NCBI RefSeq assembly: GCF_000003815.2
Contig: NC_049991.1
Span: forward strand, 5,832,666-5,896,665
Length of the DNA: 64,000 bases
Direction of reading: 5' to 3'
Origin: Branchiostoma floridae
Lineage: Eukaryota; Chordata; Leptocardii; Amphioxiformes; Branchiostomatidae
The stretch's first letter is position 1. Every line of letters starts with the position of its first letter. Below the pieces are notes generated by a model, which saw nothing but the letters and a program-made list of their open reading frames with translations, did no database searches and was not told where the DNA came from. Both the position numbers and the translations under genes were made by a program. Positions 48,301-58,571 of this stretch are shown here, in pieces.

Positions 48301-51186
48301 CGTCAAATTTGTTTGAAAATATTCAGATAATATGTCTACATCATCTGCAGATTTGGTTGCCCTATATAAGTCGTTTAAGAGTTACAGGAGTAAGCAGGGG
48401 TAGGCCTCAAAAGCCCCCCTCCCCCCTCCAGTCCCAGGTTGACAAAAAAGCCCGGTCTAAATAGGGTTCAAAATAATGTAGGGCGTTATAAATCTTTAAT
48501 ATGGATTCACTTGAGTTGTTGAAAGTTCAAAGAACAAGTTGCATGCTTGTGTAATTTACCTGCGTTACAATGTTTAGAAGATGTCACAATCTTCACAATC
48601 TGCCTTTTGTTCTCCAGCATCATGAATTTCGTGGTGACAGCGCGGAATGTCTTCTCATGTCCTTTCAATCCCATGTACTATAGGAAGACCACGGGAAGAT
48701 GTTGAGCAACGTGCACTTATATATATGATGATCTAAACAGGTGATGTTTCAAATAAACTATAGCAATGATAGGGGTGGTGACAAAATGGGCAAAAACGAA
48801 AATTTAGAAATACACCCCCTTCAGGGGTTGTCTAATAGATCATCATTAGCATACAATTTGCATGAAACAAGATTTTTTTCTGAGAATCAGCTTCACTTTT
48901 GGCATCCAATAACTTCTCTTGATTCTGTTTGATAAGCGTTTCCTAAATTGCCTTACTTAAATTTTAACTTGCATTCCATCATTCCTATAAGATTATCACT
49001 ATAACCATCACTATAAGTGCAATTTAATGAGGGAAAGTAAAATTATGTGAAGAAAAATTCACATACTTTACATATATCTAATAACATAATAACGGATCAC
49101 ATGCAGGGCCCATATTGATGACTATATATATATATCAAACGAAAGAAGAAAACATAAAAGCTTTAAACATGTCAGTTATGATACGTTATACGAACGAGGA
49201 TCGTAGTTTGTGAAATGTATCAATCGAATCATAGTCCTAAACGTTCTTGCACATAGTAGGTTTGTTCGATAATAGCTTTACAAAATTCAGTATGAATCAT
49301 ATTTTCATTTTGTAACCCTTCCATCGAAATACCCCGGGATATCGTATGGCAGAGGGGTGGGTACCAGATTGTTAGATCCAGATCTGGTTCAGGTCCAAAG
49401 GGTCAGGTCCAGGTCCGGAAAACTTGTGGACGATACTCAAAACAATGGTCCATTTTGCAAGTAAGAAATCGGTTTAGTGAAGTATTTGACTCCCACTGGC
49501 GTTCTACAACCCTGCAAGCCTTCTAACTGCCTCTGTACGATTGACTATACAACTTTGTAGTAATGACTTTACACACTACTCTACTTCGTTCTTCTTAATT
49601 TCTTCAATCTGTAAGCCCCAAAAGGTGTGAATTCCTGATCATGTAATTTGTTTATTTTCTAATTGGTCCGACATCCGGTCCACCGATTTTTTTTCAGGTA
49701 CGTTTTTCTGGACGGTTCCATTAAGAAAAACGGGTTTTGTACCGGTACACTGTACCGGTACCCGCCCTTATTCAGTAAACTCACGCAGTTCGAGGCCATG
49801 AACCAGTTTGCCTTGTTCTTGTAAGGAACGTACTTCCTCAGGAGGTTATTGTTGACCTTCCAGATCGGACGACTCGGCTACATCATAACAGGCAAAAGTC
49901 AATCCTAAAAACTATGAGATACACTAGGCTGCCTAATCATTTTCACACATATTATGAGATTCGACCGTATTTAATGAAAGACGCAAATTTACTTATGATA
50001 TGCGGAAACGTGCGGAATATGAAAAACGCAATAATCACTGTGGTAATACGCACGAAGCTCATGTGATGCGCACGAAGCTTATGTAATACGCACGAACATT
50101 ATACAAACAAGCTGGCGTCGCTACGCTGGCAGAAGGCATGTTTTTGTAGTTTATAGTTGACCATACAAAAGTCGCTGTACTTTTTTTGTGGTGTAAATAA
50201 AGATTTTCTTTCTGTGTTTGTGCGTTTCTACTAGTCGCCATGCGGCGAAGATCGAGGCCGATATCTTGAATATCCCGCTCCGTCTGGTACGTAACCCCGG
50301 CAGCGGTTGGCCGATGTCATGTGATAAGGTTCGTGCGTATAAAGATCCGTGCGTTTTTCATGGAATTCGTACGAATCTCATACTTAGAAATAAGTGCAAA
50401 TGCTTATGGTACAACTTATATCAGTGACAAGACATGTTGAAGTTCACACAATACACGAGAAGAGCTAGTAACAAAAAAACAGAGTAAACAAGAAAAAACA
50501 ACTCATTTTTATGTTTAAATGATAAATGGTTGATACGAGATAGCACTTCTAATGTTAATTTGATTTTATCCCCAGTTTATTCTATTGATCGTTATTACTC
50601 TTAACATAAGTCAAGTAAGTCAATCGTCATTGTATCTACTTTCAAACATTATCAACATGCATACATATAGGCTTAAGTGAATTCTGCTCCATAATTATTT
50701 AAGAAATAGTTAAACACCATCTTTTGATTTCTCGATATGCAGAATGTATTTGAATACCAATTGTGAAATATTATTTTTCATCGTTAAGAAAGCTGAAAAA
50801 GTGCCCTACTTCATCTGGAACATTTGCTTCCACCAGAAAGTCTTCCTAAGTGTAAAAAAAACTGCGTTTTCATGGTCATTCGTTTATCATTTTCATATGT
50901 AACGATAGAAGCTATGCAACGGTTTACATTTGAACGAAGAAATAACATTCAGCCCATTCTTAGATAAGTGTCTGTTGGCGAATAATATGGCTGTTTTAAT
51001 ATGAACAAAAAGTGTTCCGATAAATGCTCAATAAATATTACCAGACTCAATTTTAGCATTCGAAATCCGTGAGAGAAAAAAAGTTGAAAAATGTACCAGG
51101 AAATAAGCATTGTCGTTTTCTAAACCATCGTCACTGTCGTTGCCCGTGTCTTGAGACATGGTGTTTTGTCCGCTGAGATTCGCCAT
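45345..51186 (-). CDS. uncharacterised protein, paralogue 1 of a tandem pair, 155 aa
   Basis: Minus-strand exons: 51097-51186 (MANLSGQNTMSQDTGNDSDD…YFL), 50810-50845 (EDFLVEANVPDE), 49785-49877 (PSRPIWKVNNNLLRKYVPYK…MASNC), 48560-48677 (YMGLKGHEKTFRAVTTKFMM…CNA) and 45345-45475 (DDHAKEESTLAP…GWSVNS, TAA). All junctions keep frame with GT-AG sites, and the start sits in GCCATGG, a good initiation context. Exons 3-4 form the module shared with the 42165-44990 gene, so the two arose by tandem duplication. The N-terminus is acidic and polar, the module is rich in Lys/Arg/Tyr/Trp, and the tail is low complexity. No signal peptide or membrane segment. I recognise no family. An acceptor-like TATTCTTTCAG about 25 bp before the ATG hints at a 5' UTR intron. 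Confidence 0.72.
46250..46387. mobile_element. 138-bp inverted-repeat element
   Basis: TTTCTGTTTTTGGGATTTTT (46250-46272 with AA) is perfectly inverted at 46365-46387. A short MITE or hairpin in intron 4 of the 45345-51186 gene, non-coding. Confidence 0.75.
48108..48473 (+). mobile_element. MITE, CCTATTCAGACCGGGC family, short copy
   Basis: Left end AATCCTGTTTAGAC…GGAGGGGGGCTTTTGAGCC. Right end, inverted: GGCCTCAAAAGCCCCCCTCC…GGTTGACAAAAAAGCCCGGT and CTAAATAGGGTT. The left arm lacks the GGGCTTTTTTGTC block present in the right arm. It lies in intron 4 of the 45345-51186 gene, 87 bp beyond the exon 4 donor. Confidence 0.8.
49353..49768. mobile_element. ~416-bp inverted-terminus element
   Basis: Left end AGGGGTGGGTACC and right end GGTACCCGCCCTTA are near-inverses. 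The interior is rich in GGTCCAGGTCCGG and ends with the palindrome ACCGGTACACTGTACCGGT. The right end lies about 17 bp from the exon 3 donor of the 45345-51186 gene. Confidence 0.5.
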
Positions 51187-51221
51187 GGCAGAGGTGAGTC
51201 TAGGTTAATCTGAAAGAATAA

Positions 51222-51432
51222 TCATTGACAGTTTATTTGCAAGTTCTTTCCCATATGGCAAATTGCAACATGAACATACAGAATGTCCGAATAAAGTTTC
51301 TGTTGTGTTGGAACAAAGTTTAAACCTTATCACTATGGTATTTACCAACACAGATGATCTTTTATTCGTACATTCTGTATGTTCCATGTTGCAATTAGAT
51401 CTAGGGCAAGAACTTGCAAATAAAATGTCAAT
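51222..51432. mobile_element. 211-bp palindromic element upstream of paralogue 1
   Basis: ATTGACAGTTTATTTGCAAG…GCAACATGAACATACAGAAT (51224-51285) is inverted at 51370-51432, and the inner parts (CGAATAAAGTTTCTG…TGTTGG and CCAACACAG…TTTATTCG) also pair. Almost the whole element folds into one hairpin. It lies 36 bp upstream of the ATG of the minus-strand gene, in its promoter or a 5' UTR intron. Confidence 0.85.
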
Positions 51433-51714
51433 ACCCAAACTTTTTCACTAACATACAGAATGTAAGGTAAACATATAGAAAGTAAAACACGTTGGTATAG
51501 ATAACAATGGTGGCAAGGGAAACCAAGTCACGATGTACATTTTATAGTCTAAGATAAGCTTAGATGTGAGTGTAAGTACATTATAGTGGTGCAGCACTGT
51601 TTCATTTGGTCTGGCTTGATTTTGTTCACCCTTCTTGAAAACAGCAAAAATGTTCATGGCATTCTTCCTAGATTCTTCCTAGGTTGCCACATGTGCTGAA
51701 ATGGTGGCAAGACT

Positions 51715-51916
51715 CCTGAGGGTTAATATGGCGTGACCACCCCCACCAGCTAGCTGTCAGGGGTTGGGGCACTGGCTTGCCATGCACCTGAGGGTTAATA
51801 TGGCGTGAGCACCCCCACTAGCTAGCTGTCAGGGGTTGGGGCACTGGCTTGCCATGCACCTGAGGGTTAATATGGCGTGACCACCCCCACCAGCTAGCTG
51901 TCAGGGGCGGGGCACA
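51715..51916. repeat. 72-bp tandem repeat, 2.8 copies
   Basis: CCTGAGGGTTAATATGGCGT recurs at 51715, 51787 and 51859 with only a few differences. Units carry CACCCCCACCAGCTAGCTG. Confidence 0.95.
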
Positions 51917-52330
51917 GGCACTCAACTTTTATGTTTAAGACTGATATGTTCACCTAGTGGAAACTTTTCTACTGCACGGTATAGTGAGATAAATGGATGT
52001 ACATGTAAATTGTAAATATACTTTAAAAAATAAGACTAAGTTTCATTCACTTGATGAACAGTAAGTAGATACATGTACTGTATCTTGGCGATATTGTAGC
52101 ACACTTTGTTTTTACGCTTCACAGTCATTTTTGATCAAAGGCATAATAGAGAGGGGCATTTCTCATCTTTGCAGTCAGATATGTTAGTCCGCAATATTTC
52201 TCTAATCAGAGCGTACCTATATCTCTGAAGGTGACATTTTTGTAAAACTGTTCAATACAGTACATCCTAGTAGGCGACCTGTTGACCTACATCTAAAGAC
52301 ACCAGCTGTGGCGCACATGTATGTACCAAC
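51917..52330. other. no recognised feature
   Basis: AT-rich sequence between the 72-bp repeat and the inverted-repeat element. Nothing supported. Confidence 0.4.
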
Positions 52331-52740
52331 CCTATACACCTTTCTCACGCGGCGGCCATGATAGATCGAAGAAGAGGTCAATGAGGCATACAGATAAAAC
52401 TTATTTCTAAAATCAGGTCCCATTTAGTTTTCCCCCAAACCACACAAATTTTCATGATATAAGATAGAATAATAAATATTACAATAAGTGTTATGCACCG
52501 AAAGATGTGGCAATTTAGAGTGGTGTAGACTGACCCAACAGTCCCTTAAGAGATGCAAAATAAAAACTAATAATAATAATGCAAATTTCTAACGAATTTG
52601 CAGCCATTAACTTATTGGTCGATTTCCTAATTGGTAGGCTATCATTGGTCGAACTGCTAATTATGATGGACAGCCTTTTGTTTGCCACATTGAACTCGTT
52701 TTAGATCCATCATGGCCGCCGCGTGAGAAAGGTGTATAGG
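52331..52740. mobile_element. 410-bp MITE with 37-bp terminal inverted repeats
   Basis: CCTATACACCTTTCTCACGC then GGCGGCCATGATAGATC (52331-52367) is inverted at 52704-52740 with one mismatch. The interior is AT-rich and non-coding. A target-site duplication is not obvious. The high arm identity indicates a fairly recent insertion. Confidence 0.85.
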
Positions 52741-52839
52741 CTTCTGCTGTCTATTGCAGTTTATTAAGTTTCCCTAAGTAATTATATTAAATAGATAGTG
52801 ATTTACATAATTTGCATCTCATTATGTTGATAATCACAA

Positions 52840-53800
52840 AAAGTACCTACCTACCAAAAACAAAAAAAATATCCATCAATCCCCTCAGGAGTTATCCATC
52901 TAAAAAGTTACGAACTATAAGACCCACTGCAGTTCCAAACAAGCTGCTAGGGGGCCCAAAATTACACCATTTACTCCTAGTCCCAACAGCTATATCCACC
53001 ACTTAAAAATCATGAACCTGGCACTATTGGAAAATTTAGGCGCAAACTTTGATGCTCACTTGCAGTACCAAAACAAGTCGCCATGAGGCCCATTTTCGAA
53101 CTTGACCTTCCTTTCTGTGTCCCCTACCTATTAACCAAATATCATTAGCATCCATCAAGAGCATCTCGAGTTATCTTTATCTTGCATACAGACAAACGCG
53201 CTTACATACAAAGCCAGCGACAGCACCATAGGTAAAAGGTAGCTAAACCATTCTCGCACATGACAATCCTTTCCACAACCGCTACACACCTGCCAAATAT
53301 CGTGGAAATCGCCCAGCTGCATTTTGACTTATGCTTCCCGAAAAAAAAAACACAAAAAATACCAAGCTCGCTAATGTACCGTAGGAAAACGCCAGGTAAC
53401 CCACTTTCGAACTAGGCATGACTTTTAACAACCGCTACACACCTGCAAAAAATCAAAAGTTCCATCCACAATTTCTCGAGTTATATCCTGTTGACCTACA
53501 TACAGACCCAAGTCGGCAAAAACATAATCTTCTTGGCGAAGCTAATTACGTTCTACTAAAAGAAGGCTTGTCCTTAGGCCTATCCCTAAAACACCCGATT
53601 GGGGTACAATTGACCCCAGGCGTAAATTTTGAAGTACCATTTGAATTCTTTTATTTGAAAAAAATTCCTTCTGTGACTTCGTCAGTCAAATATCTGCTAC
53701 TTATACGCTTTTACGAAAATTTGCACAATAATGTGGAAACTATAAAGAAAGTCTGTGTTCAGTCCGTCTGGGGTCCAAACGGACACTAGCAAAAAAGGTG
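52840..53800 (-). repeat. dispersed intronic-type repeat in reverse orientation
   Basis: GCTAGGGGGCCCAAAATTAC (52948) is the reverse complement of the GGGCCCCCTAGC signature at 4405, 7579 and 13931. Several GAGTTAT(A)TC and CTACCTACCAAA steps mirror the GATAACTC and TTTGGTAGGTAG parts. The unit seems reiterated two or three times. The 123-codon plus-strand frame at 53418-53789 lies in it and is not taken as a gene. Confidence 0.6.
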
Positions 53801-53809
53801 CAGTTTTTT

Positions 53810-54600
53810 TAACAAACTTTTGAGACTAATTCCATTACTACTTATCGTACTGCCAGCAAATCTTTAGAGGATAATAAACTTGTAAAACTACATTCTCATA
53901 AAAACTTCTGTGTCATCACCATATGATATGACGACATACGACATCATTTAGCTAAAAAGGTGGTTATCTTGGATAATGACTAATAACGTCATGAAATTAG
54001 CATAAAATGCAAATTTTGAATCATGAAAATAAGATTGAATTTAATAGAATTCAATTGTTGTAAGAAAACAAGTGTAGTTTACTATCAACCTCCACTTATA
54101 GGTCAAACAACACAAACTGGCAATGATCTATCGATTTTGATAAATCTTCAATCACCCCTTAGCCACTCTAGCTTCCTCTACGAACATTCACTAGAAACAG
54201 TTTCTCGGGGAGCATAAAACATTTACTCAAGTAAAACATCGATATCCCAAGACCTGACAGTCAAAGTTGAAGATTGACACTTTTGATATGAACTTTTAAA
54301 CTGCAGTTTTGAACTAGAGTTCTAGGACCCCATACCTTCTTCCCTTTCTCAGTTTACAATTCCACGTTGCAATAGCCCTATAATGGAACAGAGCGGGTTC
54401 AAAAAATGTCCTCATTAATTTTGCAAATCAGATTCCGATTGGCATAACTATTATCTAATTGTATGAAGCTACTTTTATACCAACAATCATGGAGATGGTC
54501 AGAGATCACGCTTACAACGTGCACAAGTTCACTTGGCGAGTAATACACAAAATCAGATTTTCGTCGTTCTTGGTCTTTATATTATATAACAGAGGTACTA
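53810..54600. other. possible MITE remnant, otherwise nothing recognised
   Basis: 53815-54010 contains TTTTGAGACTAATTCC, CATATGATATGACGAC and AACGTCATGAAATTAGCATA. These resemble the interior of the family at 41700-41830 and 5820-5840. The rest is AT-rich with no gene evident. Confidence 0.35.
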
Positions 54601-54688
54601 TTTGCTCTCACAGTGTGTTCCAATCACTATAAGTCCTATTGGATTGGAATTTTTCCATCATTTTGCCAAAATTTGTTGGACTTACCAG

Positions 54689-54751
54689 GGCCCACGAAGA
54701 GGGAAAGGCAGTCGCAACTTGTGGGGCATCAACAGCAGAAAACGCAAGGCT
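54689..54751 (+). CDS. possible isolated 63-bp exon
   Basis: A pyrimidine-containing stretch and TTACCAG precede GGCCCA, and GCT is followed by a GTGAGT donor. The frame reads GPRRGKGSRNLWGINSRKRK plus A, strongly basic. The opposite strand also has exon-like borders over nearly the same interval (acceptor ACTCACAG, donor GTAAGT; 54686-54749, reading LAFSAVDAPQVATAFPSSWA). No neighbouring exons are found for either strand, so this may be an orphan exon or chance. Confidence 0.25.
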
Positions 54752-55021
54752 GTGAGTGCGCGTATGTCAAATACGCTTGTTTTTTTCTCATTTACGGTTT
54801 ATCAGGTTTAGTACAAGTGTATTTTGTTTATAATATGCCGAAATGATGAGTTAACTGAACAATTGTGCGATTCAGACGTAGCAATTACAAATTGTACCGT
54901 TATTTGACACGTGAAGTAAACCTTATCTGTTGGCTAATTCTCTGGTAGTCTATAACGTTAACTAGCTCACCGAGGGTAGTGTTAAAAAATATTGTTGTAC
55001 AGTAAATTTCCTGAAGTCCAT

Positions 55022-55143
55022 AGTCCTAATTAATCTCCAAGCATATTCCTCCGTGGCAAGACAGTAACATAAGCTGGGGAAGGACTTTTAGCTTATGTTA
55101 CTGTCTTGCCACAGAGGAATATGCTTGGAGATTAAGTCCTAAT
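55022..55143. mobile_element. 105-bp perfect-hairpin MITE with 9-bp target duplication
   Basis: Arms 55030-55075 and 55090-55135 are 46 bp with a single mismatch (CCTCCGTGG versus CCACAGAGG) around a 14-base loop. AGTCCTAAT flanks both sides (55022-55030 and 55135-55143), overlapping the outermost bases, as expected for a target-site duplication of about 8-9 bp. Near identity of the arms means it is young. Confidence 0.88.
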
Positions 55144-55520
55144 GACCCAATTAGGAACAACGTTTCACATGTCGCTGCTCTTAGCCGTTGTCACAATAGC
55201 ATTACTGCCAAAAGTCAGCTGCGCACGACAATATCAGTATCCTTAAGAACGACTGGTCTGGGTACATGGCAACTAGTATCAGACCATCGAATACCTTTTG
55301 GGATGTATGGAACGCATTGTAAATTGTACAGTACGGACCGACTACTCTCTCTTCGCGGCCAGAGGCTGAACTGCAAGGAGCTAATAATAAATGGGGCTAA
55401 GTCGCGAGGGTCTGAAATGGCAGCCTGTATAAAGCGCCTCTCTGTCAGTCAGTCTATATAGACTATGACACTTTTCTAGTACGCAAAAAGAACCTAATAA
55501 AGCACCTTATGACCTCAATA
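55144..55520. other. no recognised feature
   Basis: No gene, repeat or palindrome recognised between the hairpin MITE and the SINE. Confidence 0.4.
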
Positions 55521-55529
55521 CAACAGTAA

Positions 55530-55695
55530 TTGCCCCAGGTACGACGAGGGACTGTAGGTTTTGAACCACTCACACCGCACCATCGTACGTGTGATGGGTT
55601 CTTTAACATGCCTGGGGTATGGATTCGAACTTGAGACCTCTCAGTCACGAGGCAAACACGCTGCGATAGCAACATCCAGCTGAAACGCTGTCAAA
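55530..55695 (-). mobile_element. tRNA-derived SINE, minus strand
   Basis: Minus strand: TCAGCTGGATGTTGCTATCG as A-box region, GCCTCGTGACTGAGAGGTCT, AAGTTCGAATCC as B box, then a body with CATGTTAAAGAACCCATCAC. It shares the CCTCGTGACYGAGAGGTC head with the SINE at 44083, so both derive from the same or related tRNA-head families. Confidence 0.75.
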
Positions 55696-56199
55696 GGCAA
55701 GCAAGTCCGTTACCGAGGAAGTCTGGGTACCGCAGACTCATGCTCACTTTTCACCACACTTGCCCTTCTGGCAGGCGTCAAACAGACTAACTCAGGCCCT
55801 AAATATCCTGGACCTAGTGAAAGGGCTACATGTGGGACATGTGAACAATAACAGTCTTCGGAAAAAAGATCAAGAAATATATTGTTAGATGTCAACAAAT
55901 TACAGATTCAGCCATCCTAGAAACTCAAAAAGACAGTATTGTGCTGCATGGGGCATTAAACGTTGGAGAATACCCTGTATAAAGAAAATACCGAAACAAC
56001 AGAGGAGTCGGGGTGGCCATGTATATATGCATATACAACATTCCACACAAAAGACTTTCTGACTTAGAAAGAAACGAAATACTAGAAAGGCCGACATTTG
56101 CTTGAGAGCAACTACAGTATATTTCAGCCGTCTCCCTCCCCTTGCAACAATAGACTGTTCCAAAATCACCCATGTGATAAAATGGAACACTTAGAATGC

Positions 56200-56940
56200 T
56201 TAGAATGACTTCTGACTACTAATCACACTTATGAGCAAAATGGACTCTTCCAGTGCACCCCATGTAGAAAAGTAAAACAGACTTCCGCTTAGAAATTTAA
56301 TTTTGAATCATCAGCCGTCCAAAACTGAATTGAAAAAAAAGCCTCTGTGCAAGAATGGACTCTTCCTGTTATACCCCACTGTAAAGTGGAGAATCCAAAA
56401 ATACATCCACCAAAATAGGACTTTGACCTTATCACCAAAGTCCACAAAATGAGTTACAAACGACGCTCTTCTTCGTGGAAGAATGTAATCTTCCAGCACA
56501 CCCTGTTTAGAATTGCACAATAGACCGGTCCAGAAATACTCCAACTGAAAACATGGCCTTTTGTATAATAAGCAACCCAGTCCAAAACTAAAGTCCCGGT
56601 GCATGAATGAACTCTTCCGGATAAAACCAGGCTTGCTGATTGGCTGCAGAATCCTCCTCAGCTACAGTCTTTAAGTGCAGTAGGGATCAACTTCCGTTCA
56701 ACAAATGGCATTTAGAATCATCACCCCAGTCCAAAATTGAATTTAAAAAAACTATGTGCAAGAATGGACTGTCCCAGTAATAGTCTAATGTCAAGTAGAT
56801 CAGTGCAAAAACACCCCCGCTAAATAAAACAACATTGGCATCATCACCAAAGACTAAAAGTAAATTTAAAAAACACCCCTGTCCAACAGTGGACTCTTCC
56901 AGTAATATGAGCTTGCTCATTCGTTGGTCATTTATTGGAT
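56200..56940. repeat. degenerate ~110-160-bp tandem repeat, about 6 units
   Basis: AAGAATGGACTCTTCC-like steps occur at about 56238, 56350, 56480, 56600, 56762 and 56890, most preceded by CAAAACTGAATTGAAAAAAA-like sequence. Old and strongly diverged, non-coding. Confidence 0.65.
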
Positions 56941-56944
56941 TTAC

Positions 56945-58560
56945 CTTGTCCCCCCAACCACCTGGAGTTCTAGCGAGGTAGGTAAATACTTGGATCTACC
57001 GGACACACCTGTGACCCCAGTCACCCAGCCACATAGCAAATTACCTAGAGGTCGTTGAACTCGGCACTTTAACCTCACAAATCAAAAACTCTCCCACAAA
57101 ACCTCATCAATATTATACATTGATCTTTTGAATAAGTATCTAGGGCACCTCTGTACCAACTGTCAGTTCTTTAGGATGTAATAACAGGGTGCAGGGGGAC
57201 ATAACATACGGTTTGGGTCCATAAATTGAAAAAAAACCCTCAAAAATCAAGTTCAATACCGGAGAGCCTACCGGAGAGACAGAGTATTACACAGAAGCAG
57301 ATCAAGAAGTTTTACTACTGGATGACTTCAACATTATCTGGCTAAGTGAAACCTGTACACTAAAAAGGACTTGAAACTGAATTGTCGACCCTTAACTTAC
57401 AAAGATGCAGATAGTGAAAGATGTAACCATAATCTTTAAAACTATTAACAGCTTTGTGTTATCCTTATGTATAGATCTATTCTTTTTTAAATAGACCAGG
57501 CAAATTTCTATTTACTACATCCACTCCACTGGGATATATCCGGATGTACCGACCACAACTTGCTGCACATACACAACTCGGAAAACAAGCTACATAAGGC
57601 TCAGTCCACAATAATTTATACAAAACATAGCAGAAACTCCAAGGGACACACTGTACAACAATGGCAATGTTAAGTCGTGGGTAGATGAGGAACTGCGACA
57701 TCTTATTTTCCTATGACTTGCGCACGTATACAAAGACCTGAATACGTAGGAAGCCGCGACGACTACTTCATTGTCACAGTGAATGGCAACCAATACTGCA
57801 ACTTTATGCCAATCAAAGATGTTACCATGGCTACAGCCAAGCCGGAAAATCCCCACTGCCAAGTTTGTTCCTCGTTGCCTAGACGACCGAAAGGTCCGTA
57901 TCATTAATCAACTGAGCTTACACAAATTTTTATATGGCAAATATGATTGGTAGCTTACCAGGACAAAGTATGCACTTGCTTATCATAACTATGGCACTGA
58001 CCGATGCAATGTGCAAGGAAGCCAGTGTCCGAAATCTGTTAAGAGATTTCTGTACCTCGACAGCTGTTCTCACATAACTCTATATCTGCATCAAGCAACA
58101 TCTGCTTGGCAATATCCAATTACCGCAACGCCTAACGCGTCGAAATAATTCAGACCTGGACCAACATAACGATAGACGTAGGGGTGATATCTGAATTTTC
58201 ATAGATTATAACAACAGCTATCGCCAGAAAAAGGTGCATCATCGCGCAACTGAGTGCAGACGACGTGCCAAAATACATTTACATACGAGTGAGGCAAGCG
58301 GAACATAGAGATACAGATGAAAACACTCATAACATCCACGGCACCGATCACAATACTCTCCAGTTAGCCTCTGGTCACAGCGTAATGAAGAAGTATTTCA
58401 AAAACTTATATAGATACGTAGGCTGTGCTACTCCATTAATAAAGAATCGTTCTAACTTGTACCCGATATAATGCAACTGTAGCACTTACCCGCAACTGGT
58501 GCTAGATACAATCTATTGCATATGTTACATGTAGCGAAAATCGATCGGACGACGAGTCTG
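56945..58560. other. no recognised gene
   Basis: Open frames such as 57713-57907 (plus) and 57590-57904 (minus) overlap each other and lack splice context. DFNIIWLSETC at about 57329 vaguely recalls a LINE endonuclease box, but no neighbouring motif supports it. Confidence 0.3.
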
Positions 58561-58571
58561 CAAGCTCTAAA

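Noticed and set aside
53418-53789. 123-codon plus-strand open frame
   Set aside because: Lies in a reversed dispersed repeat. No similarity, and other copies do not keep the frame.
55463-55675. 70-codon minus-strand frame
   Set aside because: It reads through the tRNA-derived SINE.
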